Source: Psychrobacter urativorans
GTDB lineage: Bacteria; Pseudomonadota; Gammaproteobacteria; Pseudomonadales; Moraxellaceae
DNA: 64,000 bases
Direction of reading: 5' to 3'
Assembly (NCBI RefSeq): GCF_001298525.1
Contig: NZ_CP012678.1
Location: forward strand, 496,001 to 560,000
Part shown: in pieces, positions 9,180-18,762 of the stretch
Position numbering within the stretch: position 1 is the first letter of the stretch
How the letters are laid out: the number at the start of each line of letters is the position of its first letter
Notes under the pieces: generated by a model
Seen by the model: only the letters and a program-made list of their open reading frames with translations
Database searches by the model: none
What the model was told of the DNA's origin: nothing
Translations under genes and position numbers: made by a program

Positions 9180-9525
9180 TTATCTGATTGTCGCAACCTT
9201 AGCGATGGCTGCGGTGACTTTTATCACCCGTGCTATTCCGGCATTAATACCGCAAAAATTACTTGATAAACCGTGGCTGCATCGATTGAATGAGAGTTTG
9301 CCATTATCGGTGTTGGTATTGTTAATACTCACCAGCCTCGCCTATCAAGAGTTATCATTCACTACCGGCTTGACTGACGCGGCACTGCATTTATTACTGG
9401 CTCAAATTGGCGCTTTATTGCTGGTGCTATTCGTTTACCATATGAGTAGGCAACTACTGGTGAGCATGGTCGTTGGTATTGCCGCTATTAATGGGCTGCT
9501 GTGGCTATTCAGCCACTTTTTATAA
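9169..9525 (+). CDS. azlD: AzlD-family exporter small subunit
   Basis: The 118-residue membrane protein has four hydrophobic segments and the family N-terminal pattern AAVTFITRAIPALIP. It pairs with AzlC to form the branched-chain amino acid exporter. Its ATG lies within the last codons of azlC, and the GGGAGG stretch just upstream (inside azlC) provides the ribosome site. A bidirectional terminator follows. Confidence 0.92.
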   Translation: MTSSYLIVATLAMAAVTFITRAIPALIPQKLLDKPWLHRLNESLPLSVLVLLILTSLAYQELSFTTGLTDAALHLLLAQIGALLLVLFVYHMSRQLLVSMVVGIAAINGLLWLFSHFL

Positions 9526-9552
9526 TGGAATGATGTCAAATAAATGATAATC

Positions 9553-9590
9553 AAAAAGGCTAAATCCTTAATAGAATTTAGCCTTTTTTT
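9553..9590. terminator. Bidirectional terminator between azlD and purF
   Basis: The arms AAAAAGGCTAAAT (9553-9565) and ATTTAGCCTTTTT (from 9576) form a 13-base stem with an A-run on one side and a T-run on the other. It serves the convergent azlCD (plus) and purF (minus) transcripts. Confidence 0.85.
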
Positions 9591-9628
9591 ATTGCAATTG
9601 AGTCGTTATCTTTTAATGATATAGATAA

Positions 9629-11155
9629 TTAGAACTCTTCTACGCCCATCATATCGACTGGGGTATCAGCAATCACGTCCACGCCCTTTTTAGCAGACTC
9701 ACTGCGCTGTTCTTGTAAATGCTCAAGATATGCTTCATTGATTTGACCCGTGATGTAGCAGCCATTGAATACCGCGCAATCAAAGCCTTCAACTTTACTG
9801 TGCTTAGTATCTTTTACCGCGTCAATTAGGTCATCAAGATCTTGGAAAATCAGGCGATCGGCACCGATAATCTTACGCACTTCTTCTACACTGTGACCCG
9901 ATGCAATCAGCTCACTGCGAACTGGCATATCAATGCCATAGACATTGGGATATTTTACGGGTGGCGCAGCACTAGCAAAAAACACTTTTCTAGCACCCGC
10001 ATCACGCGCCATTTGAATGATTTCATGACACGTCGTACCGCGCACAATAGAGTCATCGACCAATAATACATTTTTGCCTTTAAACTCTAAGGGGACAGCA
10101 CTGAGCTTTTGGCGTACTGATTTTTTACGCTGCTGCTGACCGGGCATAATAAAAGTACGTCCGATATAGCGATTCTTCATAAAACCTTCGCGATATTTGA
10201 TATTCATCTTCATCGCAAGCTCCATCGCTGAGGTGCGCGAGGTATCAGGAATCGGTATGACCACATCAATATCATGATCATCGCCCCACTCATTAAGTAT
10301 TTTTTGTGCCAGCTTTTCACCCATACGCAAGCGAGCTTTATAGACGGAAATATTATCCATAATAGAGTCTGGACGCGCAAAATAAACGTATTCGAAAATA
10401 CAAGGCGTATACTCTTTTGGCTCAACGCACTGCTTGGTATGCAATTGATGTTTTAAATCAATAAATATGGCTTCACCTGGTTTCACATCACGAATAATTG
10501 TAAAACCTGAACCAGTAAGCGCGACTGACTCTGAGGCGACCATATATTCTGTACCGCCATTATCCGCTAAACGCTGACCAAAAATCAGCGGGCGAATACC
10601 GTTCGGGTCACGAAATGCCAGCAAACCATTACCAGTAATTAAAGCAACTACCCCATAAGCGCCTTCAATGCGACTATAGACCGCTGTTACTGCTTCAAAA
10701 ATATCATTAGGGGTAGGATGCGTTTTATCCAAATTTTGCATTTCATGAGCAAGCACATTAAGCAATACTTCAGAGTCTGAGTCGGTATTTAAATGGCGAC
10801 GGTCTTCTTCATAAAGCTCTTTTGCCAAGCTTTCTGCATTGGTCAAATTGCCATTGTGCGCCAATGTAATGCCATAAGGCGAGTTGACATAAAATGGCTG
10901 CGCCTCTGCACTGCTAGACGTGCCCGCAGTAGGATAACGCACGTGACCGATACCAAATTTACCAACCAGTTTGAGCATATGGCGGTTCATAAAGACATCA
11001 CGTACCATGCCGTTTTCTTTACGTAAATATAAGCGCCCATCTTGCAACGTCACAATACCCGCTGCGTCTTGCCCGCGATGTTGTAACATGGTTAAGGCAT
11101 CATAAAGAATTTGATTGACTGGCTCATGAGCTGCAACCCCAACGACTCCACACAT
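9629..11155 (-). CDS. purF: Amidophosphoribosyltransferase
   Basis: PurF commits PRPP to purine synthesis, making phosphoribosylamine from PRPP and glutamine. The 508-residue protein (family about 500) begins MCGVVG, so Cys2 is the N-terminal nucleophile of the glutaminase domain without a propeptide, as in Escherichia coli. Glutaminase features include [11 protein letters not shown] and LAHNGNLTN. The phosphoribosyltransferase half carries the PRPP loop [13 protein letters not shown] at about 370. No cysteine ligand set of the Fe-S (Bacillus) type is evident. cvpA lies 270 bases upstream in the same direction, the conserved cvpA-purF arrangement. Confidence 0.98.
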   Translation of the reverse strand: MCGVVGVAAHEPVNQILYDALTMLQHRGQDAAGIVTLQDGRLYLRKENGMVRDVFMNRHMLKLVGKFGIGHVRYPTAGTSSSAEAQPFYVNSPYGITLAHNGNLTNAESLAKELYEEDRRHLNTDSDSEVLLNVLAHEMQNLDKTHPTPNDIFEAVTAVYSRIEGAYGVVALITGNGLLAFRDPNGIRPLIFGQRLADNGGTEYMVASESVALTGSGFTIIRDVKPGEAIFIDLKHQLHTKQCVEPKEYTPCIFEYVYFARPDSIMDNISVYKARLRMGEKLAQKILNEWGDDHDIDVVIPIPDTSRTSAMELAMKMNIKYREGFMKNRYIGRTFIMPGQQQRKKSVRQKLSAVPLEFKGKNVLLVDDSIVRGTTCHEIIQMARDAGARKVFFASAAPPVKYPNVYGIDMPVRSELIASGHSVEEVRKIIGADRLIFQDLDDLIDAVKDTKHSKVEGFDCAVFNGCYITGQINEAYLEHLQEQRSESAKKGVDVIADTPVDMMGVEEF

Positions 11156-11427
11156 AGTTGTATCCTATTTTAGATCACACATTAGTAACGCAATGACGGC
11201 ACAATTATTAACAATAACTCTGTCAGATAATAAGTACTGATGATTCTGCTTGAATGTTTTTAATAAGTAAAAAAGATAAGTGTTTGATGAAAAAGAAAGG
11301 CACTTTAGGAATGCTAAAATATTGAAAATAAAATGAATTTACACAGCAATGTAGGATATATCAAGATATCATTGATACCCGCTTAATTTACTCAAGCTCA
11401 GTTGATTTAAGCCCTATCTATTAAAGC

Positions 11428-11925
11428 TTACGACTGATTGATTTGATCCCAAGCAACCCCTAACATATCAGAGGCTAAGGTCTTTGCCATAGGCGCATAA
11501 GGTAGCAATTCAGGAGCCAGTATTGATGATTGCCATTGCGGCAGCTGTACCAATAACGGCGCACTCACGCTCAGCATCACTAAAACCATCAGGACATTTT
11601 TAGCTGCACCCAGCACACCGCCAGCCATCTTATCTAGCACACCCAGCCGTAACGTTTTGAGTACGCCTGAGAATACAAATGCCACCAGATGCATAATAGC
11701 TAAGATAACGATAACCACTAATAAAAATGCCATCGCCATCTGTAGTACAGGATTTTCTACGAATCCCGATAACTGTGGCGCAATAACACTTGCCAGCCGC
11801 GTTGCTGCAATCAAAGCAATAAACCAACCAACCAAACCCACGGCTGTTTTAATCAAGCCCACTTGGAAACCGCGCCATAAGCCAATTAAGACAACAACGG
11901 CAATCACTATATCCAGACCACTCAT
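11428..11925 (-). CDS. cvpA: CvpA family inner-membrane protein
   Basis: CvpA is a conserved membrane protein, named for colicin V production in E. coli, whose biochemical role is unsettled; it commonly precedes purF, as here. The 165-residue product has four hydrophobic segments and the family start GLDIVIAVVVLIGLWRGFQVGL. The ATG at 11925 was chosen because an AAGG box lies eight bases upstream; a GTG at 11934 is possible in principle but overlaps that box. Confidence 0.93.
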   Translation of the reverse strand: MSGLDIVIAVVVLIGLWRGFQVGLIKTAVGLVGWFIALIAATRLASVIAPQLSGFVENPVLQMAMAFLLVVIVILAIMHLVAFVFSGVLKTLRLGVLDKMAGGVLGAAKNVLMVLVMLSVSAPLLVQLPQWQSSILAPELLPYAPMAKTLASDMLGVAWDQINQS

Positions 11926-11997
11926 GCTCACCACCTTGTTGTTTCATTAACTTTCTTGGCTTTAACTATCAAATATCACTCTAGTTACCTAAGCGAA

Positions 11998-13032
11998 TTA
12001 GCTTTCCATCGCATCATAATAGCCACCAATGGCTTGGATACACGATTGTACTAATCCAGGACCTTGATAAATAAGACCTGTATATAATTGTACTAAATCA
12101 GCACCAGCTTTAATTTTCTTCACCGCTTTTTCGCCGCTATCAATACCGCCAACGCCAATTAACGTCACTTTATCACCCAACTGATCGGAGAATTGTTGTA
12201 AGATTTGAGTGCTAATGTGACTGACCGGACGACCGGATAAGCCGCCTGCTTGATCACCATCCACTAAGTCTTCAACACCGACTCGACTCAACGTCGTATT
12301 GGTGGCAATCAGACCATCAATTTCAAAGTCTAATAGCTGCTGTGAAATATAATCCACTTGCACAGGTTCTAAATCAGGCGCAACCTTTAATACCAACGGC
12401 ACATAAAAACCATACTCTGTTGCCAGCTGATCATGACGATTTTTAATGGTGTCTAATAAATAAGTTAATGCTTCGCCGCTTTGTAGCTCGCGCAAGTTTG
12501 CCGTATTCGGTGATGAGATATTAATCGTAATATAAGACGCGTGCGGATATACGCGTTCAAGACAATAGACATAATCATCCGCCGCATTCTCAACGGGCGT
12601 CGTAGCATTTTTGCCAATATTAATGCCAATATTGCCTTGATACTTACAGCGTTTGACATTTTCAATTAAATAATCAACGCCCTGATTATTAAAACCCATT
12701 CGATTAATAATCGCATCGGCTTGTCTAATTCTAAATAAACGCGGCTTATCATTACCCACTTGTGGTTTTGGCGTGACCGTACCGACTTCGATAAATCCAA
12801 AGCCCAACTCAGCAAGCGCATCAATATAATCGCCATTTTTATCCAAGCCTGCAGCCAGTCCAACCGGATTAGAAAACTGTAATCCCATACAATCTATCGG
12901 CTGCATATGCTGACCATACACTAATCCCAATGCGCGCGCTTTATGTGCTTTAGCCAATAATGACAGGGTCATGTCGTGAGCGTGCTCAGGGTCCATCTTA
13001 AATAAAAACGGTCGAAGTAAGGCATAGGACAT
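11998..13032 (-). CDS. pyrD: Dihydroorotate dehydrogenase (quinone), class 2
   Basis: This membrane-associated flavoprotein oxidises dihydroorotate to orotate in pyrimidine synthesis, passing electrons to quinone. Its 344 residues match the class 2 length. The N-terminal helix [20 protein letters not shown] forms the quinone tunnel. Further motifs are [14 protein letters not shown], the FMN site [20 protein letters not shown] with the class 2 catalytic Ser region, and [13 protein letters not shown] at the phosphate-binding end. It is 73 bases upstream of cvpA in the same direction and might share a transcript with it. Confidence 0.97.
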   Translation of the reverse strand: MSYALLRPFLFKMDPEHAHDMTLSLLAKAHKARALGLVYGQHMQPIDCMGLQFSNPVGLAAGLDKNGDYIDALAELGFGFIEVGTVTPKPQVGNDKPRLFRIRQADAIINRMGFNNQGVDYLIENVKRCKYQGNIGINIGKNATTPVENAADDYVYCLERVYPHASYITINISSPNTANLRELQSGEALTYLLDTIKNRHDQLATEYGFYVPLVLKVAPDLEPVQVDYISQQLLDFEIDGLIATNTTLSRVGVEDLVDGDQAGGLSGRPVSHISTQILQQFSDQLGDKVTLIGVGGIDSGEKAVKKIKAGADLVQLYTGLIYQGPGLVQSCIQAIGGYYDAMES

Positions 13033-13232
13033 AGTAACGATTAACCCTGATTAAATAAAAATAGTGAATGGAGAAAAACCAGTCAAATTAAGCGCTGCGA
13101 TTATATCAGCTTAATGGAAATAAGACCAAAGTTTCATGTGCTGCGATTGAATAAACACAGTAATAAGTAAAGCAATAAACTAAGAGCAAATAGATAGATA
13201 TTTAGCGAAAAAATGTATAAACGTCAGTTAAA

Positions 13233-13637
13233 TTATGGTACGGGACGATTACCCGTCAGGGCAATCCAGCCACGTATGATACGGTACAGATGCCAAATAA
13301 CAGTAAAGAATATAATCATCAGACCAAGTCCGGTCAATAGAATTGACACGATGGCAGCGTTACCACTGTCTACCATCACACTTACGCCTAGACCACCGAG
13401 TGCAAATAGAAGCAGCATACCGCCAATCACAAAAAACACAATGCTGTACCAAAAGGTTTTAATTTGCCAATCAAAATGGGTTGCTAACCAAGTGCCATTT
13501 GCATCATTGCGTTTGGCATAATTCATGACAATAGGCACAATCCACAACAGCCCAGCGGTAAAATAGCTCACCACATATAACAAATAAGTCACATTATTAT
13601 AAGTAATTAACTCGCGTTGTTTATCATCAGTCATCAT
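13233..13637 (-). CDS. Small membrane protein, DUF4870-like
   Basis: A 134-residue protein with three to four hydrophobic segments separated by short loops. The pattern (an N-terminal pair of helices, THFDWQIKTFWYSI, then a C-terminal YRIIRGWIALTGNRPVP) resembles the DUF4870 / YtxG-type family of membrane proteins, which have no established function. Two adjacent ATG codons (13637 and 13634) follow an AAGG box. It lies alone between pyrD and the type II secretion genes. Confidence 0.75.
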   Translation of the reverse strand: MMTDDKQRELITYNNVTYLLYVVSYFTAGLLWIVPIVMNYAKRNDANGTWLATHFDWQIKTFWYSIVFFVIGGMLLLFALGGLGVSVMVDSGNAAIVSILLTGLGLMIIFFTVIWHLYRIIRGWIALTGNRPVP

Positions 13638-13806
13638 AATGCCTTAACAATTGTAGTTAGTTTAATACCTATATGCTCATAGGCGCAGTTTTGGTTTATG
13701 ATTTTGAATCATGACTGTAAGCATAGTTAGTATCATTGTGACGGTGAAGCTTATTTTCAAGATTATGAGCCATAAAGATAAATAGAGTCATCGTATCTTG
13801 CTTCAA

Positions 13807-14373
13807 CTAAGAGGTCACCATTGCTTGTACTTGGATAGCTTTCGTTATGGCATCTTGTTGCATGGATAATTGCGTGAATTGCCAACCTTGCTGTTCCAAC
13901 CCCACCAGCGCTGCACTCACGACGGCTTGGCTCGCATGATTAAAGCTTAATTGCACCGCATCGCCAGCAGCAACGACTTGCGCGTTGTCGATACCAGATG
14001 CGTTGAGTGCCGCATTCACACTGCTAGCCGGTGGCATTGCCGTACCATCTTGAGTAGTCGCGGGATTTAAATTGCTATCTATATTACCCGCTTGCGCCCG
14101 TAACCAAAAATAATCGGCAACCTGTTCTTGATAGCTTTCTTTACTATTTTTAGCAGCTTGATGCACGCTATAACCACCATAACCGCCAACAAACAGTAAT
14201 AAAAATACCACCAATATACTTAATGCCATTTGGTCACGAGGAGACAATAGCTGCCAGCGCGACCATAGTACGTTTTGTTGATTTTTGATACCTGTTGATA
14301 AGGTATTGCCTGTCGGAATACCGTTTTTAACACGACGCTGTAATATTTTCATCACTTGACCTTGGGTGCTCAT
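13807..14373 (-). CDS. gspM: Type II secretion system inner-membrane protein GspM
   Basis: GspM binds GspL in the inner-membrane platform of the type II secretion system, which exports folded proteins across the outer membrane. The 188-residue product has a cytoplasmic N terminus, WQLLSPRDQMALSILVVFLLLFVGGYG with one membrane helix at about residues 48-68, and a small periplasmic ferredoxin-like domain rich in Ala and Gln. GspM sequences are weakly conserved, so the call relies on this layout plus the position directly after gspL. The other T2SS genes are not in this window. Confidence 0.82.
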   Translation of the reverse strand: MSTQGQVMKILQRRVKNGIPTGNTLSTGIKNQQNVLWSRWQLLSPRDQMALSILVVFLLLFVGGYGGYSVHQAAKNSKESYQEQVADYFWLRAQAGNIDSNLNPATTQDGTAMPPASSVNAALNASGIDNAQVVAAGDAVQLSFNHASQAVVSAALVGLEQQGWQFTQLSMQQDAITKAIQVQAMVTS

Positions 14374-14477
14374 GTTACTCGCTGACGGTTAATCAGAAAT
14401 TACTAATATGTCTTAATAGTGCGATTGATGATTGTGGCTCAATACATATCGAACCTAAACCCTTAGCCTATCAATAC

Positions 14478-14547
14478 TATTTTAAGAGTTCGTATTTAAG
14501 AACAAATATTTAAAAATCAGTATTTAAGAGCCGGTATTTAAGAATCT
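14478..14547. repeat. Imperfect 14-base tandem repeat at the gspL-gspM junction
   Basis: About five copies of a 14-base unit with the core TATTTAAGA run through 14478-14491, 14492-14505, 14506-14519, 14520-14533 and 14534-14547; the first is the most divergent. The gspL stop codon (14538-14540 on the plus strand) lies inside the last unit. Confidence 0.8.
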
Positions 14548-15866
14548 GTAGCCGGAGACTGTCTTGTAGATTGCCCTGTAGATTGTCCTGTGCTATCCGC
14601 TATGACATTCACGGTTATTTGACCACTAAATTGCCCTTGCTCATTACTATTGACTCGTTCTAAATTGGCAGTTAGACCTTGCGCATTAAGCAGGCTAGTA
14701 AATTCATCAAGACTACTACGATCTGGTGCAACCAACGTAAAGCTCAGTGCGGACGGCTCCATCACTAAGGCTTGCGCTTGCAGCGAGGACTGCTTGATAA
14801 GAGGTGCAATGCGCGCCAAAATACCAATATGAGAAGCAGACACCTGACCATCGTTGCGCAATTTTGGTTGCATTTGCGCTTGTAATTTTGTGCGCGTGCT
14901 CAAGGCTTCATTCGGAAACCATGCCTGATATTGGGCAGCGACAGCCGATTGCGTGACAGTCGCCGCTTCGTTATAACGATACCACTGCACACCATCGGTA
15001 GCTATTTGTAATAATAAAGCCGATAACGCCACCATCATGGCAACGCGTAAATAAAGCGATAACTGCGAGTTTGACGCTTTAATAAAGAAGTTAAGCCCAT
15101 GACGCTCAGGATTTTCAATAGGAGTAGGCACCGCTGACATGACAGTTAATAATAACTGACGTTCAGCGATTAGCGTGACTATTTCTGGGGCTATATTATT
15201 TGGAGCGGCTGACCCTGATGCTCTATTTTGTAAGCCGAGGTCATCGTCTATACCGTCAGTATAACTATCCGTAAAGCCCTCAACTAAAGCATTGACAGAG
15301 AAATCAAGGCTCGGTAGCACACACACTTCGCTTAACTGTGGCAAACGCTCAAAAATTAAAGGTAAATAACTGACGGCAAGACCTTGATGTACTGACTGTC
15401 GCAATAAGGTGGTATACGTATCTTGGTATAACACCACTTGCTGACCTGCACCCTCCTCGGGAATAGGCAATAATAGAAAATCAGGCAGTAATGCTTGGAT
15501 AGTCAAGCCAGCTAATAAGGCGCTTTGTTGCCACATTTCAATATCGCTTTCTGCCAGCGCATATAAATAATGATGATTAGCATAGCCAAGCTGACGTATC
15601 GCTAATTGTTCAACGGGAGCAAGAGAGCTTTCTTCAAATAAATATTGTTTACCCGTGAGCCCTAATTGCTTCAGCTGCGCGCCACTCAGTTCAGTATCTA
15701 CTTGCAGTAAATGATTGGACGGAAAATATAAACACAGTGATTGATGACTATGAATACCATAGGTATCATGTAGTTGCTGCCAACTATCGACGGTATGCCA
15801 CTGTTTTGTATCCGTGTGCCATACCGCTAATGAACTGTGCTGCGCTCTTAACCAAACGTGTAACAC
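14538..15866 (-). CDS. gspL: Type II secretion system protein GspL
   Basis: GspL links the cytoplasmic ATPase GspE to the inner-membrane platform. The 442-residue product begins with an actin-like cytoplasmic domain (LCLYFPSNHLLQVDTEL, KQYLFEESSLAPVEQL; the latter is the typical EE.la.d.e.l segment), followed by one membrane helix at about 273-292 and a periplasmic domain. The C terminus ends in a short TGQS repeat from 12-base DNA repeats (14560-14595). Length is in the family range (about 380-440). gspM follows after 164 bases of repeat-containing DNA in the same direction. Confidence 0.88.
   Translation of the reverse strand: MLHVWLRAQHSSLAVWHTDTKQWHTVDSWQQLHDTYGIHSHQSLCLYFPSNHLLQVDTELSGAQLKQLGLTGKQYLFEESSLAPVEQLAIRQLGYANHHYLYALAESDIEMWQQSALLAGLTIQALLPDFLLLPIPEEGAGQQVVLYQDTYTTLLRQSVHQGLAVSYLPLIFERLPQLSEVCVLPSLDFSVNALVEGFTDSYTDGIDDDLGLQNRASGSAAPNNIAPEIVTLIAERQLLLTVMSAVPTPIENPERHGLNFFIKASNSQLSLYLRVAMMVALSALLLQIATDGVQWYRYNEAATVTQSAVAAQYQAWFPNEALSTRTKLQAQMQPKLRNDGQVSASHIGILARIAPLIKQSSLQAQALVMEPSALSFTLVAPDRSSLDEFTSLLNAQGLTANLERVNSNEQGQFSGQITVNVIADSTGQSTGQSTRQSPATDS
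14560..14595. repeat. Three 12-base tandem repeats in the gspL 3' end
   Basis: Units at 14560-14571, 14572-14583 and 14584-14595 differ at a few positions and encode repeated TGQS/TRQS in the C-terminal tail of GspL. Confidence 0.75.
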
Positions 15867-15947
15867 TAAGCCTGTCCTTACTAGTTATATCGCTTATTAA
15901 CTGCTGAATGCAATTTTTTATCAAAGATACTGTACAAGCGGTCAATA

Positions 15948-16406
15948 TTAATGGGGCTGCACAGGAACAAATCGAGCAACCTCATGTGCCATCCCTGCCA
16001 TAATAAATTCCATCTCAAATACGCGTGCTTCTGCCAGAGAAAACGACTCAGGACTGTCACCAGTTAGTAAGCTGGCAAGATAGGCAACGATAGACATATG
16101 ACAGACCACGACTAAACATTCTGCTTCAATATTCGCAAGTGTTGCTAGCGCGGTACGGGCGTCATCTGATGGTGTGATATTGTCTTGAACAATATAAGGC
16201 ACATGTGGCGCACGTGTTTGTAATTGAGCCAACGTTTGCTGCGCCCGAATATAAGGACTGACTACAAAATAATCTGGCTGATAATGCGCAGTGATATAAT
16301 CGGCGGTTTGCGCGGCTTGCTGTTGCCCAAAGTCGGTCAATTGCCGTGCGCTGTCTGGGCGCGTCTCATCTTCCGCTTGTCCATGTCTCATGAGTATAAT
16401 TTTCAT
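15948..16406 (-). CDS. sixA: Phosphohistidine phosphatase SixA-like, histidine phosphatase superfamily
   Basis: SixA removes phosphate from histidine residues, for example of histidine phosphotransfer domains. The 152-residue protein opens MKIILMRHGQAED with the RHG catalytic motif (His8) and carries LTDFGQQQAAQTA, SPYIRAQQTL and VVCHMSIVAYL, the second catalytic His region. Length matches SixA (about 160). It follows gpsA by 45 bases in the same direction and probably shares its transcript; a functional link is not obvious. Confidence 0.88.
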   Translation of the reverse strand: MKIILMRHGQAEDETRPDSARQLTDFGQQQAAQTADYITAHYQPDYFVVSPYIRAQQTLAQLQTRAPHVPYIVQDNITPSDDARTALATLANIEAECLVVVCHMSIVAYLASLLTGDSPESFSLAEARVFEMEFIMAGMAHEVARFVPVQPH

Positions 16407-16451
16407 AACGTTCCTTTATTTAAGCTTCTATTGATATTGTTATGATAAAGC

Positions 16452-17858
16452 TTAGTCTTTATTTTTATGAGTAGCGCTATTTTTTAAAGCGTCATTTTTA
16501 GAGTTATCAACGTGCACGTCAGCATCAACGTCAGCAGCAACGTCAGCATTATCATCAGTTGAATCATTGCTTGCGGCTTGCATTTGTGCGCTAAGTGAAG
16601 CATTACTGTGGTCGTGCGCCATTACAAACTCAACATCGCTGCGGAATCCGGCTTCCATTAAGTTTAAAGCCACACCAAGTGCCGCTTTATCTTCATAAAT
16701 AACCGCATAGAGCGCATGAGTAATCGGCATATAGATGCCTTCTTTAGTCGCTTTTTCATGGACTTGCTGAATGGTATTGACCCCTTCAGCTGTTTGCCCC
16801 AATTTTTTGACAGCAGCATCAATACTCATGCCGCGACCCAACATATTACCGATACGATAGTTACGACTCAGCTCTGAGCTACAAGTGGCGTATAAATCAC
16901 CAACGCCAGACAATCCTAAGAATGTCAATGGATTAGCGCCAGCTTCAACCCCAAAACGGCTCATTTCCGCTAACGCACGGGTTAATAGCATTGCCTTAGT
17001 ATTTTCGCCCACTTCATAAGCCGCTGCCATGCCCATGGCGATGGCGTAGATATTTTTGAGCGCACCGCCAAGCTCGACGCCTCGTATATCATCACTAGCA
17101 AATACGCGGAAAAATGCACTGTGCAAGGCTGCTTGCACCGCATGGCGTAGTGGCTCTGAATCACTGGCAATCACGGTGGCTGACGGCATATTTTTCATGA
17201 TTTCTATGGCAAGATTGGGTCCTGACATGACTCCGAAATTTACTTCAGGCAATACATCTTTAATGATGTCGCTCATGAGTGCAAAAGTATCTTTTTCCAT
17301 GCCCTTGGTTAAAGAAACCAGCGACTGCCCTGTTAAAAAAGGTGCGATATTTTTAAGCGTTTCCCGAAATGCTAGGCTTGGAACAGCGAGAAAAATAATG
17401 TCTTTATCTTTAATCGCACCTTCTAAATCATGACTATATTTAAGGCGCTCATCAAGCTTGTAACCGGGTAAATACTTTTTATTCATGTGCAGCTTTGCCA
17501 TAGACTTCACAGTACGTTTATCACGCACCCACAGCGTGGTATCACAACCATTACGCGCTGCTAAATTCGCCATTGCCGTGCCAAAGCTACCACCGCCTAA
17601 GAATGCCAAACGCAATTTGGTAGGGTTTTTCTGGATTTTTTCCATATTTTTAGCAACATCACCTTCAACGGCGCTAGGATTAATCTTTTTACGCCCAAGT
17701 CCCGATTTAGTGGCACGTTCAATAATACCGGCTAGTAGCCCACTTGGTTTTTCATTGTTGCTGTTGTCTATATTTTCATCAGTATTTATATCTTTGCTAG
17801 TGGCTGTTTTAACAGCATTCGCTTTATTTGGTTTTTTTTTCGCAATAGGGTTTGTCAT
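16452..17858 (-). CDS. gpsA: NAD(P)+-dependent glycerol-3-phosphate dehydrogenase with terminal extensions
   Basis: GpsA reduces dihydroxyacetone phosphate to sn-glycerol 3-phosphate for phospholipid synthesis. The conserved core begins at about residue 82 with the Rossmann motif LAFLGGGSFGTAMA (Gly-rich, about 88-95), then VPSLAFRETL, SLTKGME, MSGPNLAIEI, the catalytic-Lys region GGALKNIYAIAMGMA and GLSGVGDLYATCSS. At 468 residues it is about 130 longer than the family norm (about 335). The excess is an 80-residue Lys/Asn-rich N-terminal tail and a 48-residue Asp/Asn/Ala-rich C-terminal tail. The start at ATG 17858 is supported only by the open frame; an internal start near residue 71 (ATG) would remove most of the extension. 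Confidence 0.94.
   Translation of the reverse strand: MTNPIAKKKPNKANAVKTATSKDINTDENIDNSNNEKPSGLLAGIIERATKSGLGRKKINPSAVEGDVAKNMEKIQKNPTKLRLAFLGGGSFGTAMANLAARNGCDTTLWVRDKRTVKSMAKLHMNKKYLPGYKLDERLKYSHDLEGAIKDKDIIFLAVPSLAFRETLKNIAPFLTGQSLVSLTKGMEKDTFALMSDIIKDVLPEVNFGVMSGPNLAIEIMKNMPSATVIASDSEPLRHAVQAALHSAFFRVFASDDIRGVELGGALKNIYAIAMGMAAAYEVGENTKAMLLTRALAEMSRFGVEAGANPLTFLGLSGVGDLYATCSSELSRNYRIGNMLGRGMSIDAAVKKLGQTAEGVNTIQQVHEKATKEGIYMPITHALYAVIYEDKAALGVALNLMEAGFRSDVEFVMAHDHSNASLSAQMQAASNDSTDDNADVAADVDADVHVDNSKNDALKNSATHKNKD
16517..16552. repeat. Three 12-base tandem repeats in the gpsA 3' end
   Basis: Units CGTCAGCATCAA, CGTCAGCAGCAA and CGTCAGCATTAT lie end to end and encode the repetitive Asp-Val-Ala-Asp tail of GpsA. 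Confidence 0.8.
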
Positions 17859-17987
17859 ATCTTATTATCCGTGTTGCCGGCTTATATTATAAATGCAGCT
17901 TATACACTTGGCATAAGAAGGTATAGCACTATATTGTGTTTCCATACTCAAGGGTATGATGTTGTAAGCTCATGACTAAAGGCAAGC

Positions 17988-18647
17988 TCACGACTCAAAG
18001 CGTATCAGCGGTTCAATATCTATCGATTTGCGGGTCGGTGTATGACGAAGACTGGTTCCAGTATAGACAAAAGCGGTGACATAATCCTCTGCACTCACGC
18101 CAAAATAAGCTTTTACGGCAGGCTCATTACACAATAATCCGGTGCGCCAAACCGTGCTAAATCCTTGTGCTTTTAATGCAAGAATAAGATTTTGTACCGC
18201 CGCGCCTGCACTAAGCATTTGCTCAAATGGCGGTACTTTTTTATGTGCTTCCATCTTAGTGACGACAGTAATAATAACGGGGGCGCGCAACGGTAACGTT
18301 GTTATTTTTTGACTCTCTTTATCAGATAACGTTTCACCAGCAGCCATCGCTTGGGCTTCAGCCGCGGCAACCAATGCTTGACCAAAAGCGTGACGCGCCT
18401 CGCCTTCGGTCACAATAAAGCGCCAAGGCTGCAGTTTCTTGTGGTCAGGGGCCGTTGTCGCGCAGCCAATTGCAGTCATAATCTGTTCATGAGTAGGTGC
18501 AGGCTCGTTTAAATTGCCAATACTACGTCTTGAATTGATCCAGCCAATCAGCTGTTCGTCGGTTACCGTCGCATCGGCTAATGCGGCATTTGCCGCACCC
18601 TTTGCCTCTTCTATCGAGATATCTTTATTATTCTTAGCATCACTCAT
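17988..18647 (-). CDS. Nitroreductase family protein, YdjA-like
   Basis: A flavin-dependent NAD(P)H oxidoreductase of the nitroreductase fold. The 219-residue protein matches the YdjA branch: NSRRSIGNLNEPAPTHEQI, APDHKKLQPWRFIVTEGEAR, LRAPVIITVVTKMEAHKKVP and QGFSTVWRTGLL. YdjA-type enzymes are compact FMN dimers with an unknown physiological substrate. About 25 N-terminal residues (Asp/Glu/Ala-rich) precede the conserved core; the ATG at 18647 has an AAGGAC box upstream. The gene stands 129 bases upstream of gpsA on the same strand. Confidence 0.88.
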   Translation of the reverse strand: MSDAKNNKDISIEEAKGAANAALADATVTDEQLIGWINSRRSIGNLNEPAPTHEQIMTAIGCATTAPDHKKLQPWRFIVTEGEARHAFGQALVAAAEAQAMAAGETLSDKESQKITTLPLRAPVIITVVTKMEAHKKVPPFEQMLSAGAAVQNLILALKAQGFSTVWRTGLLCNEPAVKAYFGVSAEDYVTAFVYTGTSLRHTPTRKSIDIEPLIRFES

Positions 18648-18762
18648 GGTTCGTCCTTATTTGTTATTATCATTATTAAAATATTTTTATGCCTACGTTT
18701 TTAGTGAAAGGTTTTTAGTTAAACATTTTTGGCTATCGTAGCAAGCCGTTGTAATCATAGCA

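Noticed and set aside
14440-14460. GGTTCGA-like sequence on the minus strand suggesting a tRNA T-loop
   Set aside because: No acceptor, D-arm or anticodon stem can be built around it.
17485-17892. 135-residue plus-strand hydrophobic frame over the gpsA 5' region
   Set aside because: It mirrors the Lys/Asn-rich gpsA tail on the opposite strand, which creates Phe/Leu runs that only look like membrane segments.
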